Of a stretch of 64,000 nt of DNA, positions 1 through 8,412 are shown piece after piece (positions within the stretch are counted from its first letter, which is position 1; each line of letters begins with the position of its first letter). The DNA lies in NCBI GenBank assembly GCA_945901125.1, contig CAMDKD010000009.1, forward strand, positions 17,810-81,809. The letters are read 5' to 3'. A program made the translations under genes and the position numbers. The notes below the pieces were generated by a model. It was not told the origin of the DNA. It did no database searches and worked only from the letters and a program-made list of their open reading frames with translations. Origin of the DNA: Bordetella parapertussis (GTDB lineage Bacteria > Pseudomonadota > Gammaproteobacteria > Burkholderiales > Burkholderiaceae_C).

Positions 1-350
1 CCTGGCAACTGCGCCAAAGCGGCGTCTTGTGTGTAGAGCGTTGCGCTGTGGGTTTGGGCGGTTTGCCAGATGATGGCGTCTGCCATGTGGAGTTTGTAGG
101 TTTGGGCTGTAAGCGCGGCTTGGGTATAGGCCGTGATGTCCAAGTGAACCAAGCGTCCCAGTTTGAGATAGGCCAAGCTCTTGTCCACCCATGCGGGTCC
201 ATGCAGTTGCGCCAGCCGTTTACTGACCTCGTAAACCACGATACCTGGCACCAAGAGCTGAGCGGTATCTTCAATCGCAGGCGCGAAAAAATCAGCGCCC
301 GGGTCATCTAAAAAATAAGCCAGCCACCCGCACGAATCGACCACATTCAT
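1..350 (-). CDS. vapC: VapC-type PIN-domain toxin, 3' end cut by window edge
   Basis: Reading the minus strand from the ATG at 350 gives a PIN-domain ribonuclease beginning MNVVDSCGWLAYFLDD. Asp5 is the first catalytic acid. A glutamate follows in the VVYEVSKRL segment, then aspartates in MADAIIW and TQDAAL, which is the usual PIN acidic constellation. About 116 residues lie inside the window and the C-terminal tail is missing past base 1. The ATG overlaps the TGA of the upstream AbrB-type gene (ATGA, 4 nt), so the two are translationally coupled. By family knowledge it is a type II toxin that cleaves RNA and is neutralised by its partner. The RNA target cannot be told from sequence. Confidence 0.85.
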   Translation of the reverse strand, partial: MNVVDSCGWLAYFLDDPGADFFAPAIEDTAQLLVPGIVVYEVSKRLAQLHGPAWVDKSLAYLKLGRLVHLDITAYTQAALTAQTYKLHMADAIIWQTAQTHSATLYTQDAALAQLP

Positions 351-634
351 GATGTATTAACGCGCCGCGCTAGCCACTGAGCACCGTCCAAAGGGGCGCA
401 GCCGCCCGGCCACTCAGGGCCTTCGGGGTCGTTTTCAATGTGCGCCACATCCACGTCGGCAATTTTTGGCAGAAAGCCGCGCGCAGAGCGGATGTCCAAC
501 TCAGGCTCTAGTACCGCCTGCCCCTGGTCATTCAAGCGGATGAACACCTTTTGACCTGTCTTGAGATTGAGCGCCTGACGAATATCTTTGGGTATAACAA
601 CTTGAAATTTAGGTGAAACCGTTAATGCCGTCAT
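347..634 (-). CDS. vapB: VapB antitoxin, AbrB/MazE-type DNA-binding protein
   Basis: This 95-residue protein starts MTALTVSPKFQVVIPKDIR, a typical swapped-hairpin AbrB DNA-binding fold (about residues 1-45). The rest is the toxin-wrapping tail. A GAGG Shine-Dalgarno lies 5 nt before the ATG at 634. It overlaps the PIN gene by 4 nt, the normal antitoxin-first order. As in other VapB proteins it probably represses its own promoter in the 72 nt between it and the end of pccA. The pair is separate from the PIN/RHH pair at 5.5-6.2 kb and of a different antitoxin class. Confidence 0.85.
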   Translation of the reverse strand: MTALTVSPKFQVVIPKDIRQALNLKTGQKVFIRLNDQGQAVLEPELDIRSARGFLPKIADVDVAHIENDPEGPEWPGGCAPLDGAQWLARRVNTS

Positions 635-706
635 GCCGACCTCATTTCGTAAAACAATTTGAAAATTGTACGGCTGGCATTCAATCTAGGCAAATCACCC
701 CAAGCG

Positions 707-2755
707 TTAAGCCGCGAACTCCACAATCACCTGATCAACCGTCAACGACTCGCCTTTGGCGGCCATCACGCTTTTGACCACGCCGTCTTGCGCCGCAAAC
801 AACACGTTTTCCATTTTCATGGCTTCGATGACGGCCACGCGTTCACCGGCTTGCACTTTTTGCCCGACGCTGACGGCCACATCGACCAGCAGACCGGGCA
901 TGGGCGACAACACGAAACGGCTGAGGTCCGGCGGCGCTTTGAACGGCATTTGACGGTACAACTCGGCCATGCGTGGCGACACCACCAAGGCATCGATGCG
1001 CCGTCCGTGGTGTTGTACTTGCAAGACCAGCGGATTCTTGGCGGATCCGCGTTCCACCTGAGCGGTGAAGGCTTGGCCGTTCACCGTACCCTCGATGGCA
1101 ATATCGTTCAAGCGCGACGTGCTGTGTATGGCGTAGTTTTTGTCGTTGACTTTAATGACCGCGGTTCCGCGCCCACCTGCATCGTCGACTTCTACATCGC
1201 TGTACTGATGCTCGCCTTTGGCGTCGAGTGTGATCACCGCGTATTTTTGACCCACTTTGACATCATAACCGGGCAACTGTCCGCTGAGCGAGGCAGCGCG
1301 CTCGCGCGATTTGCGACGCACAAACGCCGCCAATGCCACCAGAAAATCATGGTCAGCGTGCGGCACGTCTTCGGCGTGAAAACCTTTGCCGAAATGCTCG
1401 GCGATGAAGCCGGTGTTGAAGTTGCCGGTGACAAAATCTGGATGCGCCAGCAGCGCGGCTTGAAACGGAATGTTCGAACTGATGCCGCGAATCACAAAGC
1501 CGTTCAGCGCTTCGCGCATTTTTTGAATCGCATCATTGCGGTCGCGTCCGTGCACGATCAGCTTGGCAATCATCGAGTCGTAGTGCATGGAGATTTCACC
1601 GCCCTCTTGCACGCCGGTGTCGACGCGCACACCCAGCAATTTGCTGGTGTCGGCTTGCACCATGGTTTGCTCAGGCGGCTTGAAGCGAGTCAAGCGACCA
1701 GTAGACGGCAGGAAATTGCGGAACGGGTCTTCAGCGTTGATGCGGCACTCTATGGCCCAGCCGTTGCGCTGTATATCGGCTTGCGCGAAAGGCAGTTTTT
1801 CACCGGCGGCAACGCGGATCATCCACTCGACCAGATCGAGTCCGGTGATGCATTCGGTCACAGGGTGTTCAACCTGTAAGCGCGTGTTCATCTCGAGGAA
1901 ATAAAAACTCTGGTCTTTGCCGACCACGAACTCCACGGTGCCCGCACTCTGGTAATTCACTGCCTTGGCCAAGGCCACGGCTTGCGCACCCATGGCGGCG
2001 CGCGTCTCATCGCTGATGAATGGCGACGGCGCTTCTTCAATCACCTTTTGGTGACGGCGTTGAATCGAGCATTCACGTTCGTTCAAAAACACCACGTTGC
2101 CGTGCGCGTCGCCGAGCAACTGAATTTCAATGTGACGCGGCTCTTCAACAAATTTTTCAATGAACACCCGGTCGTCGCCGAAACTGTTGCGCGCTTCGTT
2201 ACGGCAAGAGGTAAAGCCCTCGTGCGCTTCTTTGTCGTTATAGGCCACGCGCAAGCCTTTACCGCCGCCGCCGGCCGAGGCTTTGATCATCACCGGATAG
2301 CCGATGCTCTTGGCGATCTCCACCGCTTTCTCAGGCGTTTCTATGGCTTCGTTCACGCCGGGAATGGTGTTGACCTTGGCGAGTGCAGCCAGTTTTTTGG
2401 AGGCGATCTTGTCGCCCATGGCTGCGATGGCTTTGTGCTTGGGGCCGATGAAAACGATGCCTTGCTCTTCACACAAACGTGCGAACTCTTCGTTCTCGCT
2501 CAAAAAACCGTAGCCCGGGTGAATGGCTTGTGCGCCAGTCTGTTTGGCAGCCGCAATGATTTTGCCTGCCACCAAATAGCTTTCACGGCTGGCCGCCGGA
2601 CCGATATGAACCGCTTCGTCAGCTAACGCCACAAAGCGCGCATTGCGGTCTGCTTCAGAGTAAACGGCTACCGTGGCAATGCCCATGCGGCGCGCAGTGG
2701 CGATGACGCGGCAGGCGATTTCACCTCGATTGGCAATCAGTATTTTGTTAAACAT
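707..2755 (-). CDS. pccA: Propionyl-CoA (acetyl-CoA) carboxylase biotin-carrying alpha subunit
   Basis: This 682-residue protein has the full biotin carboxylase plus biotin carboxyl carrier layout. The N-terminal carboxylase domain begins with ILIANRGEIACRVI, ATP-grasp follows with a glycine-rich loop SAGGGGKGLR near residue 165, and a C-terminal biotinyl domain carries the EAMKMEN motif with biotinylated Lys647. The length fits PccA rather than the shorter AccC. With PccB it carboxylates propionyl-CoA to methylmalonyl-CoA, feeding the mutase encoded upstream in the same cluster. The start at 2755 has its own GGAG. Its first 35 bp are repeated 121 bp upstream, producing a leader ORF that overlaps this start. 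Confidence 0.95.
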   Translation of the reverse strand: MFNKILIANRGEIACRVIATARRMGIATVAVYSEADRNARFVALADEAVHIGPAASRESYLVAGKIIAAAKQTGAQAIHPGYGFLSENEEFARLCEEQGIVFIGPKHKAIAAMGDKIASKKLAALAKVNTIPGVNEAIETPEKAVEIAKSIGYPVMIKASAGGGGKGLRVAYNDKEAHEGFTSCRNEARNSFGDDRVFIEKFVEEPRHIEIQLLGDAHGNVVFLNERECSIQRRHQKVIEEAPSPFISDETRAAMGAQAVALAKAVNYQSAGTVEFVVGKDQSFYFLEMNTRLQVEHPVTECITGLDLVEWMIRVAAGEKLPFAQADIQRNGWAIECRINAEDPFRNFLPSTGRLTRFKPPEQTMVQADTSKLLGVRVDTGVQEGGEISMHYDSMIAKLIVHGRDRNDAIQKMREALNGFVIRGISSNIPFQAALLAHPDFVTGNFNTGFIAEHFGKGFHAEDVPHADHDFLVALAAFVRRKSRERAASLSGQLPGYDVKVGQKYAVITLDAKGEHQYSDVEVDDAGGRGTAVIKVNDKNYAIHSTSRLNDIAIEGTVNGQAFTAQVERGSAKNPLVLQVQHHGRRIDALVVSPRMAELYRQMPFKAPPDLSRFVLSPMPGLLVDVAVSVGQKVQAGERVAVIEAMKMENVLFAAQDGVVKSVMAAKGESLTVDQVIVEFAA

Positions 2756-2876
2756 GGGTCATCTCCATCGACCTGAAATCGCCTGCATGCGCTACGCGCA
2801 CCATGCAATTTAGCTGCGCTGCTGCGCCGCTTCGCGGCTGGTCACCTCGCTTGGCAATCAGTATTTTGTTAAACAT
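2721..2876 (-). repeat. Direct 35-bp duplication of the pccA start region
   Basis: Bases 2721-2755 (first 35 nt of pccA) and 2842-2876 match at 34 of 35 positions, in the same orientation, separated by 86 nt. Both copies keep an ATG and each has a GGAG upstream. The spacer contains two short palindromes, GCCGCGAAGCGGC and TGCGCGTAGCGCA in minus-strand sense, resembling REP-like insertions. It could be a small insertion with an unusually long target duplication or a slippage/recombination product; I cannot tell which. Confidence 0.85.
2748..2876 (-). CDS. 42-codon leader ORF created by duplicated pccA start
   Basis: The upstream copy of the pccA start opens a frame of 42 codons, beginning MFNKILIAKRGDQPRSG and ending HV-stop. 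Its TAA (2748-2750) lies inside the first codons of pccA, so the leader terminates 5 nt past the pccA ATG. A GGAG lies 6 nt before its ATG at 2876. After residue 12 it has no similarity to the carboxylase. It may only be a relic, but the overlap means ribosomes finishing it would stop on the pccA start, so it could influence pccA translation. Whether it is expressed is unknown. Confidence 0.45.
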   Translation of the reverse strand: MFNKILIAKRGDQPRSGAAAQLNCMVRVAHAGDFRSMEMTHV

Positions 2877-2896
2877 ATTTTTCTCCAACGCATTCT

Positions 2897-4429
2897 TCAC
2901 AGCGGAATATTGCCGTGCTTACGCCACGGGTTCTCAACTTTTTTGTCTTTCAGCATGACCAGCGAACGGCAAATGCGTTTGCGGGTTTCGCTAGGCAATA
3001 TCACGTCATCGATAAAGCCACGCGCACCGGCCACAAACGGATTGGCGAATCGGGCTTTGTATTCAGCTTCTTTGGCAGCGAGTTTTTCCGGGTTGCCTTT
3101 GTCTTCGCGGAAGATGATTTCCACTGCGCCCTTGGCGCCCATAACGGCAATCTCGGCGTGCGGCCAGGCGAAGTTCACGTCGCCGCGCAAATGCTTGGAG
3201 GCCATCACGTCATACGCGCCGCCGTAGGCCTTGCGCGTGATGACGGTGATTTTCGGCACAGTACATTCGGCGTAAGCGTAAAGCAGCTTGGCACCGTGTT
3301 TGATGATGCCGCCGAACTCTTGCGACGTACCCGGCATGAAACCCGGCACATCGACAAAGGTGATCACGGGGATATTGAAGGCATCGCAAAAGCGCACAAA
3401 GCGACCCGCTTTGATAGAGCTCTTGATGTCCAGACAACCGGCCAGCACCAGCGGCTGGTTGGCGACTATGCCCACGGTTTGTCCGGCCATGCGGGCAAAA
3501 CCTATGAGTATGTTTTTCGCGTACTCGGGTTGCAGCTCAAAAAAATCGCCGTCGTCAACAGTCTTGAGGATCAACTCTTTCATGTCGTAAGGCGTGTTGG
3601 GGTTGTCCGGCACCAGCGTGTCCAGGCTCAGGTCCATACGCTCGGTCGGGTCACCGCTGGGGCGGATAGGCGGTTTCTCGCGGTTGTTCAAAGGCAGGTA
3701 GTTGTACAAACGGCGCAGCATCAACAAGGCTTCGACATCGTTGTTGAATGCCAGATCAGCGACACCGCTTTTGGTGGTGTGGGTCACAGCGCCGCCGAGT
3801 TCTTCTGCACTCACTTCTTCGTGGGTGACGGTTTTCACCACATCAGGACCGGTAACAAACATGTAAGAGCTGTCTTTCACCATGAAGATGAAATCGGTGA
3901 GTGCCGGCGAATACACGGCACCGCCGGCCGACGGTCCCATGATCATGCTGATTTGCGGCACCACACCGCTGGCCAGCACATTGCGCTGAAACACTTCGGC
4001 ATAACCGCCCAGAGACGCCACGCCTTCTTGAATACGCGCGCCGCCCGAATCGTTCAAGCCTATGACAGGCGCGCCGACTTTCATGGCCTGGTCCATGATC
4101 TTGCAGATTTTTTCCGCATGGGTTTCGGACAAAGCGCCGCCGTAGACCGTGAAATCCTGGCTGTAAACAAACACTAGGCGACCGTTGATCATGCCGTAGC
4201 CGGTGACCACGCCGTCGCCCGGGATCTTGCTGTCTTGCATGCCGAAGTCGGTGCAGCGGTGCTCGACAAACATGTCCCATTCTTCAAACGTGCCTTCATC
4301 CAGCAGCACTTCCAGACGCTCACGCGCAGTCAGCTTGCCTTTGCTGTGCTGGGCGGCGATGCGCTTCTCGCCGCCACCCATGCGGGCAGCAGCTCTTTTT
4401 TCTTCCAGCTGATGAATGATTTCCTGCAT
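2897..4429 (-). CDS. pccB: Propionyl-CoA carboxylase beta (carboxyltransferase) subunit
   Basis: This 510-residue carboxyltransferase of the PccB/MMDA family has the normal length. The N-terminal half carries NDSGGARIQEGVASLGG and GPSAGGAVYSPALTDF, the acyl-CoA oxyanion-hole segment. The C-terminal half carries TFVDVPGFMPGTSQE and the RKAYGGAYDVMASKHL segment for carboxybiotin. It transfers CO2 from PccA biotin to propionyl-CoA. It sits 24 nt after the meaB stop and upstream of pccA on the same strand, so cotranscription is likely. The C-terminus (WRKHGNIPL) is intact. Confidence 0.95.
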   Translation of the reverse strand: MQEIIHQLEEKRAAARMGGGEKRIAAQHSKGKLTARERLEVLLDEGTFEEWDMFVEHRCTDFGMQDSKIPGDGVVTGYGMINGRLVFVYSQDFTVYGGALSETHAEKICKIMDQAMKVGAPVIGLNDSGGARIQEGVASLGGYAEVFQRNVLASGVVPQISMIMGPSAGGAVYSPALTDFIFMVKDSSYMFVTGPDVVKTVTHEEVSAEELGGAVTHTTKSGVADLAFNNDVEALLMLRRLYNYLPLNNREKPPIRPSGDPTERMDLSLDTLVPDNPNTPYDMKELILKTVDDGDFFELQPEYAKNILIGFARMAGQTVGIVANQPLVLAGCLDIKSSIKAGRFVRFCDAFNIPVITFVDVPGFMPGTSQEFGGIIKHGAKLLYAYAECTVPKITVITRKAYGGAYDVMASKHLRGDVNFAWPHAEIAVMGAKGAVEIIFREDKGNPEKLAAKEAEYKARFANPFVAGARGFIDDVILPSETRKRICRSLVMLKDKKVENPWRKHGNIPL

Positions 4430-4453
4430 ATTCGATCCTCTTTGGTTTTCTTT

Positions 4454-5467
4454 TTAGCTTTCGGCTTCAGGGCGGGATGCTAACGCGAGCAATTGTCGTG
4501 CTGCCGTGGATGCGGCAATACGACCAGCGAGTACTTCCTGTTGCATGTGCGACAGCGCAGCGGCAACGCCTGCGTGTTGGGTGAAAGCGTCTTTCAAGCC
4601 TGACTGTATGCGTTCGTTCATCCATGTCAAAGCCTGCGACTGTCGCCTGTGTACCCATCGTCCGCCATCGGTTTGCAATTGTTGGAAACGCATGACCTTC
4701 TCCCACAATTCATTCAAACCCAAGCCGTTCAATGCGCTCAGTCGCATGACCTCGGCCTGCCACACCGGTGTTTCACCGGAAGCATGGTGGCCCAGCAAGT
4801 GCAGCGCACTTTGAATGAAAGACTGCGCGCGTGTAGCAGCATCCTCATCAATATCAGCTTTGTTGATAAGAATCAGGTCGGCCAGTTCCATCACGCCTTT
4901 TTTGATCGCCTGCAAATCGTCACCGGCATTGGGCAATTGCATCAACACAAACATGTCTGTCATGCCGGCCACGGCGGTTTCGCTTTGACCCACACCTACA
5001 GTTTCCACAATGACGATGTCGTAACCGGCGGCCTCGCACACCAGCATGCATTCGCGGGTTTTCTCAGCCACACCGCCTAGCGTTCCGCTGCTCGGACTGG
5101 GGCGGATAAAAGCAGACGGATGCACCGACAAATGCTCCATGCGGGTTTTATCGCCAAGTATGGATCCGCCGGACACGCTGGAAGACGGATCAATCGCCAG
5201 CACCGCGACTTTGTGGCCTTTGTCTATCAGCCACAAACCCAGTGTTTCTATCAAAGTGCTTTTGCCCACGCCGGGCACGCCGCTCAAGCCTATGCGCAAG
5301 CTCTTGCCCGTGTGCGGTAGCAATTGCGTCAACAAGGCATCAGCCTGTACACGGTGATCCGGCAGTGTCGACTCCAGCAGCGTGATGGCTTTGGCCATGG
5401 CTCGGCGCTGCACCGCAGGCGCAGTGCTGTGCAGGTCTGATAAGGATGGTGAGTTTGCTAGTGCCAT
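4454..5467 (-). CDS. meaB: MeaB/ArgK-type G-protein chaperone of methylmalonyl-CoA mutase
   Basis: This 337-residue P-loop GTPase of the MeaB (ArgK/LAO) family has Walker A GVPGVGKST at residues 63-71, an ETVGVGQSE switch segment and an NKAD base-recognition motif in LILINKADIDED. Known members protect and reload methylmalonyl-CoA mutase with adenosylcobalamin. The older LAO transport ATPase name is misleading. Its ATG shares one base with the stop of the PIN gene (TGATG), so it is translated by coupling behind a toxin-antitoxin pair that separates it from its client mutase. The C-terminal helical dimerisation segment is present. Confidence 0.93.
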   Translation of the reverse strand: MALANSPSLSDLHSTAPAVQRRAMAKAITLLESTLPDHRVQADALLTQLLPHTGKSLRIGLSGVPGVGKSTLIETLGLWLIDKGHKVAVLAIDPSSSVSGGSILGDKTRMEHLSVHPSAFIRPSPSSGTLGGVAEKTRECMLVCEAAGYDIVIVETVGVGQSETAVAGMTDMFVLMQLPNAGDDLQAIKKGVMELADLILINKADIDEDAATRAQSFIQSALHLLGHHASGETPVWQAEVMRLSALNGLGLNELWEKVMRFQQLQTDGGRWVHRRQSQALTWMNERIQSGLKDAFTQHAGVAAALSHMQQEVLAGRIAASTAARQLLALASRPEAES

Positions 5468-5889
5468 CAGAGAATCTCAAAAGCGCGGCCATCGGCCAGG
5501 CGATAACGGGAAAAGTCGCGCACGTCCAGGGTCATGATGCGGTTAACACCGGTATCCGAAGCCAGATAGACCAAAGACGCATCTGCAAAGTCCATTTCGG
5601 TGCGTGGAGACTGGGTATAGCGGCGCATCAATTCGGCCATACCTTCTAAATTCCCTTGATCAAACGGAAAGATGGATAAGCCATCAGCTGCCACCCAGCG
5701 TAAAAACGCATAGCGTTGCGGCAAGCCCAATAAATGACTGGCCTCGGTGATGCAAGGCCAGGTGCTGGTCAGCAACCATTGCTCTTTGGCGGCCTGCGCA
5801 AACAACTGGCTGTAATGCGCACTCTCAAAATGCTCGCGCCCGAACAGTGCCACCATGGCGCTTGCATCAACGATCGCTGCGAATGCCAT
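5467..5889 (-). CDS. PIN-domain (VapC-like) toxin inside the propionate operon
   Basis: This 140-residue PIN protein starts MAFAAIVDASAMVALFG with Asp8 as first catalytic residue. A second acid lies in CITEASHLLG, and further aspartates lie in MDFADASLVYLA and TLDVRDFSRY. It overlaps the ribbon-helix-helix gene by 23 nt and the meaB start by one base. By family it is an endoribonuclease toxin or a relative that lost strict toxicity. The position between mcm and meaB, reading the same way, makes it part of the metabolic transcript as well as of its own antitoxin unit. Confidence 0.85.
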   Translation of the reverse strand: MAFAAIVDASAMVALFGREHFESAHYSQLFAQAAKEQWLLTSTWPCITEASHLLGLPQRYAFLRWVAADGLSIFPFDQGNLEGMAELMRRYTQSPRTEMDFADASLVYLASDTGVNRIMTLDVRDFSRYRLADGRAFEIL

Positions 5890-6181
5890 GCTTTGCCTGC
5901 AATTTCGCTACCAGCTGAGCGCGGGAGCGCTCCGTGTCATAAGGCTGTTCATAGCCCTCAAAGGCCTTGGCTACTGCCGCGTCAGCCGGGTTGGCATTTG
6001 GCCCGAAGGCTCTTTGCTCTTCCTCGGCCTTCAAAGCCAGCATCAGCTCATAGGGGTTTTTGCGGCCCAGGGCGCGCTCCACCGCGTCGATGATGAACTG
6101 AGATTTGGTAATGCCTTGGCGCTTTGCAGCTTGCTCAAGCTGCTTTTCCAGCAAAGGATCCATGCGCACAGAAACTGCCAT
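5867..6181 (-). CDS. Ribbon-helix-helix antitoxin of the embedded PIN toxin
   Basis: Taking the ATG at 6181, which has GGAG 7 nt upstream, gives a 104-residue protein starting MAVSVRMDPLLEKQLEQAAK. An in-frame ATG four codons earlier (6193) lacks a good ribosome site. Residues 1-45 form a CopG/RHH DNA-binding domain with the SVRMD strand and the KSQFIIDAVERAL helices. The C-terminal part (RSRAQLVAKLQAKHG) is the likely toxin-binding tail. It overlaps the PIN gene by 23 nt. Two adjacent 8-bp repeats just upstream (6199-6214) are the likely operator. Confidence 0.8.
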   Translation of the reverse strand: MAVSVRMDPLLEKQLEQAAKRQGITKSQFIIDAVERALGRKNPYELMLALKAEEEQRAFGPNANPADAAVAKAFEGYEQPYDTERSRAQLVAKLQAKHGIRSDR

Positions 6182-6198
6182 GACTTGCTCCATTCGAA

Positions 6199-6214
6199 AT
6201 ACAGTAATACAGTA
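6199..6214. promoter_or_regulatory. Tandem 8-bp repeats, candidate RHH operator
   Basis: ATACAGTA occurs twice back to back (TACTGTAT in the minus sense), ending 18 nt before the antitoxin start, in the narrow gap after the mcm stop codon at 6226. Ribbon-helix-helix repressors bind such short tandem or inverted repeats. The minus-strand sequence TATACT next to it could serve as a -10 element, giving the pair its own promoter inside the operon. This is inference from position. Confidence 0.5.
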
Positions 6215-6225
6215 TAACGAAGGCT

Positions 6226-8406
6226 TCAGGCTTGCAAAGTCTTGTTGATCTGTTCTAGCACATCCCGGGCGCTCACAGGAATCGGCGTACCGGGCCCGTA
6301 AATGCCCTTCACACCTGCCTGGTACAGGAAATCGTAGTCCTGGCGGGGAATGACGCCGCCGACAAACACAATGATGTCGTCAGCACCTTGTTTTTTGAGT
6401 TCGGCAATGATGGCCGGCACCAAGGTTTTGTGGCCGGCCGCCAGCGTGGACACGCCGACCGCATGCACATCGTTTTCAATCGCCTGGCGCGCGCATTCCT
6501 CGGGGGTTTGAAACAACGGTCCTATGTCCACGTCAAAGCCCAGGTCGGCAAACGCTGTCGCCACCACTTTGGCGCCCCGGTCGTGGCCGTCCTGACCTAA
6601 TTTAGAAATCATGACGCGCGGACGACGGCCTTGCTTTTGTGCAAACGCGGCGATGTCGGCTTTGACGGCGTTCCAATATTCCATGGTGTCTCCAACGTGT
6701 TCGCCGCTGTCGTAGGCAGCCGCATAGACACCGCTGATTTTTTGCGTGTCTGCACGGTGACGGCCGAATACTTTTTCCAGCGCATCGCTGACCTCGCCTA
6801 CCGTGGCGCGCAAACGCACGGCTTTGATCGACAAGTCCATCAGATTGCCGCTGCCGTCCTGCGCCGCTTGTGTCAAAGCCTCTAAAGCCTTGGCAACAGC
6901 AGTGTTGTCGCGTGCCGCCTTGATGCGGTGCAGTCTTTCGATTTGCGAGTCGCGCACTTTGACGTTGTCTATGTCGCGCACATCGACCGCGTCCTGGGTT
7001 TGCAGTTTGTACTTATTCACGCCGACGATCACGTCCTGGCCGGAATCTATGCGCGCCTGTTTGTCAGCGGCGGCTGCTTCAATTTTCAGCTTGGCCCAAC
7101 CCGAACCCACCGCCTTGATCATGCCGCCCATGGCGTTGACTTCTTCGATGATTTTCCAGGCTTCGTCGGCCATGTCCTGGGTGAGTTTTTCCATCATGTA
7201 ACTGCCGGCCCAGGGATCAATCACATTCGTGATATGGGTTTCTTCCTGAATGATGAGTTGCGTGTTGCGGGCAATGCGCGAGGAAAACTCGGTGGGCAGC
7301 GCAATCGCTTCGTCAAAACTGTTGGTGTGCAGACTTTGGGTGCCGCCGAACACCGCGGCCATGGCTTCGATGGTGGTGCGCACAATATTGTTGTACGGGT
7401 CTTGTTCGGTCAATGACCAGCCCGAGGTCTGGCAATGCGTGCGCAGCATCAGGCTCTTGGGATTTTTCGCGCCCACCTCTTGCATGATGCGGCACCACAG
7501 CAAACGCGCTGCACGCATCTTGGCGATTTCCAGATAGAAATTCATGCCTATGGCCCAGAAGAACGACAAACGCGGCGCAAACGCGTCCACATCCAGTCCT
7601 TGCTTCATGGCGGTACGCACGTACTCCTGACCATCGGCCAGTGTCAATGCAAGTTCCAGCGCCTGGTTGGCACCGGCTTCTTGCATGTGGTAGCCGCTGA
7701 TGCTGATCGAGTTGAATTTGGGCATGTGCCCGGCGGTATACGCGATGATGTCGCCGACGATGCGCATGCTGGGCTCGGGTGGATAAATATAGGTGTTGCG
7801 CACCATGAATTCTTTGAGAATGTCGTTTTGTATGGTGCCGCTGAGCTGGTCTTGCGACACGCCCTGCTCATCGGCTGCCACCACATAACCGGCGAGCACC
7901 GGCAACACGGCGCCGTTCATGGTCATGGACACAGACACTTTGTCCAGCGGAATCTGGTCAAACAAAATCTTCATGTCTTCGACCGAGTCGATGGCCACAC
8001 CTGCTTTGCCCACGTCACCCGTTACACGCGGATGGTCTGAGTCATACCCGCGATGTGTTGCCAAATCAAAAGCCACCGACACGCCTTGACCGCCTGCAGC
8101 CAGTGCTTTGCGGTAAAACGCATTGGATTCTTCAGCGGTAGAAAACCCGGCGTACTGTCTGATGGTCCACGGACGCACCGCATACATGCTGGCTTGCGGT
8201 CCGCGCAAAAACGGCGCAAAGCCAGGCAAGGTATCGGTATAGGGCAAGCTTGCAGTGTCTTGCGCCGTGTACAAAGGCTTGACGGTGATGCCGTCGGGTG
8301 TGACCCAGTTCAACTTGTTCAAGTCCCCGCCGGGGGCAGACTTGGCGGCCGCCTTCTCCCAATCTGTGATGCTGTGTTTGGCGAAATGTTGTTTGTCTTG
8401 ACTCAT
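6226..8406 (-). CDS. mcm: Methylmalonyl-CoA mutase, single-chain catalytic plus B12 domains
   Basis: This 726-residue mutase has the N-terminal (beta/alpha)8 substrate domain, with PLYTAQDT and RPWTIRQYAGFSTAEESN near the start. The C-terminal cobalamin domain carries DGHDRG, with His608 as lower axial cobalt ligand, plus the later GGVIPRQDYDFL segment. It converts (R)-methylmalonyl-CoA to succinyl-CoA, so with PccAB it sends propionyl-CoA into the TCA cycle. The length fits the large catalytic subunit. The gene for methylmalonyl-CoA epimerase is not in this window. It starts 6 nt after the decarboxylase stop, so the two are probably on one transcript. Confidence 0.96.
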   Translation of the reverse strand: MSQDKQHFAKHSITDWEKAAAKSAPGGDLNKLNWVTPDGITVKPLYTAQDTASLPYTDTLPGFAPFLRGPQASMYAVRPWTIRQYAGFSTAEESNAFYRKALAAGGQGVSVAFDLATHRGYDSDHPRVTGDVGKAGVAIDSVEDMKILFDQIPLDKVSVSMTMNGAVLPVLAGYVVAADEQGVSQDQLSGTIQNDILKEFMVRNTYIYPPEPSMRIVGDIIAYTAGHMPKFNSISISGYHMQEAGANQALELALTLADGQEYVRTAMKQGLDVDAFAPRLSFFWAIGMNFYLEIAKMRAARLLWCRIMQEVGAKNPKSLMLRTHCQTSGWSLTEQDPYNNIVRTTIEAMAAVFGGTQSLHTNSFDEAIALPTEFSSRIARNTQLIIQEETHITNVIDPWAGSYMMEKLTQDMADEAWKIIEEVNAMGGMIKAVGSGWAKLKIEAAAADKQARIDSGQDVIVGVNKYKLQTQDAVDVRDIDNVKVRDSQIERLHRIKAARDNTAVAKALEALTQAAQDGSGNLMDLSIKAVRLRATVGEVSDALEKVFGRHRADTQKISGVYAAAYDSGEHVGDTMEYWNAVKADIAAFAQKQGRRPRVMISKLGQDGHDRGAKVVATAFADLGFDVDIGPLFQTPEECARQAIENDVHAVGVSTLAAGHKTLVPAIIAELKKQGADDIIVFVGGVIPRQDYDFLYQAGVKGIYGPGTPIPVSARDVLEQINKTLQA

Positions 8407-8412
8407 AGCTGT

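Noticed and set aside
659..1879. 406-codon plus-strand open frame over pccA
   Set aside because: Antisense to a clear biotin carboxylase gene; His/Gln-rich composition and no domain. It is a frame shadow of a GC-biased gene.
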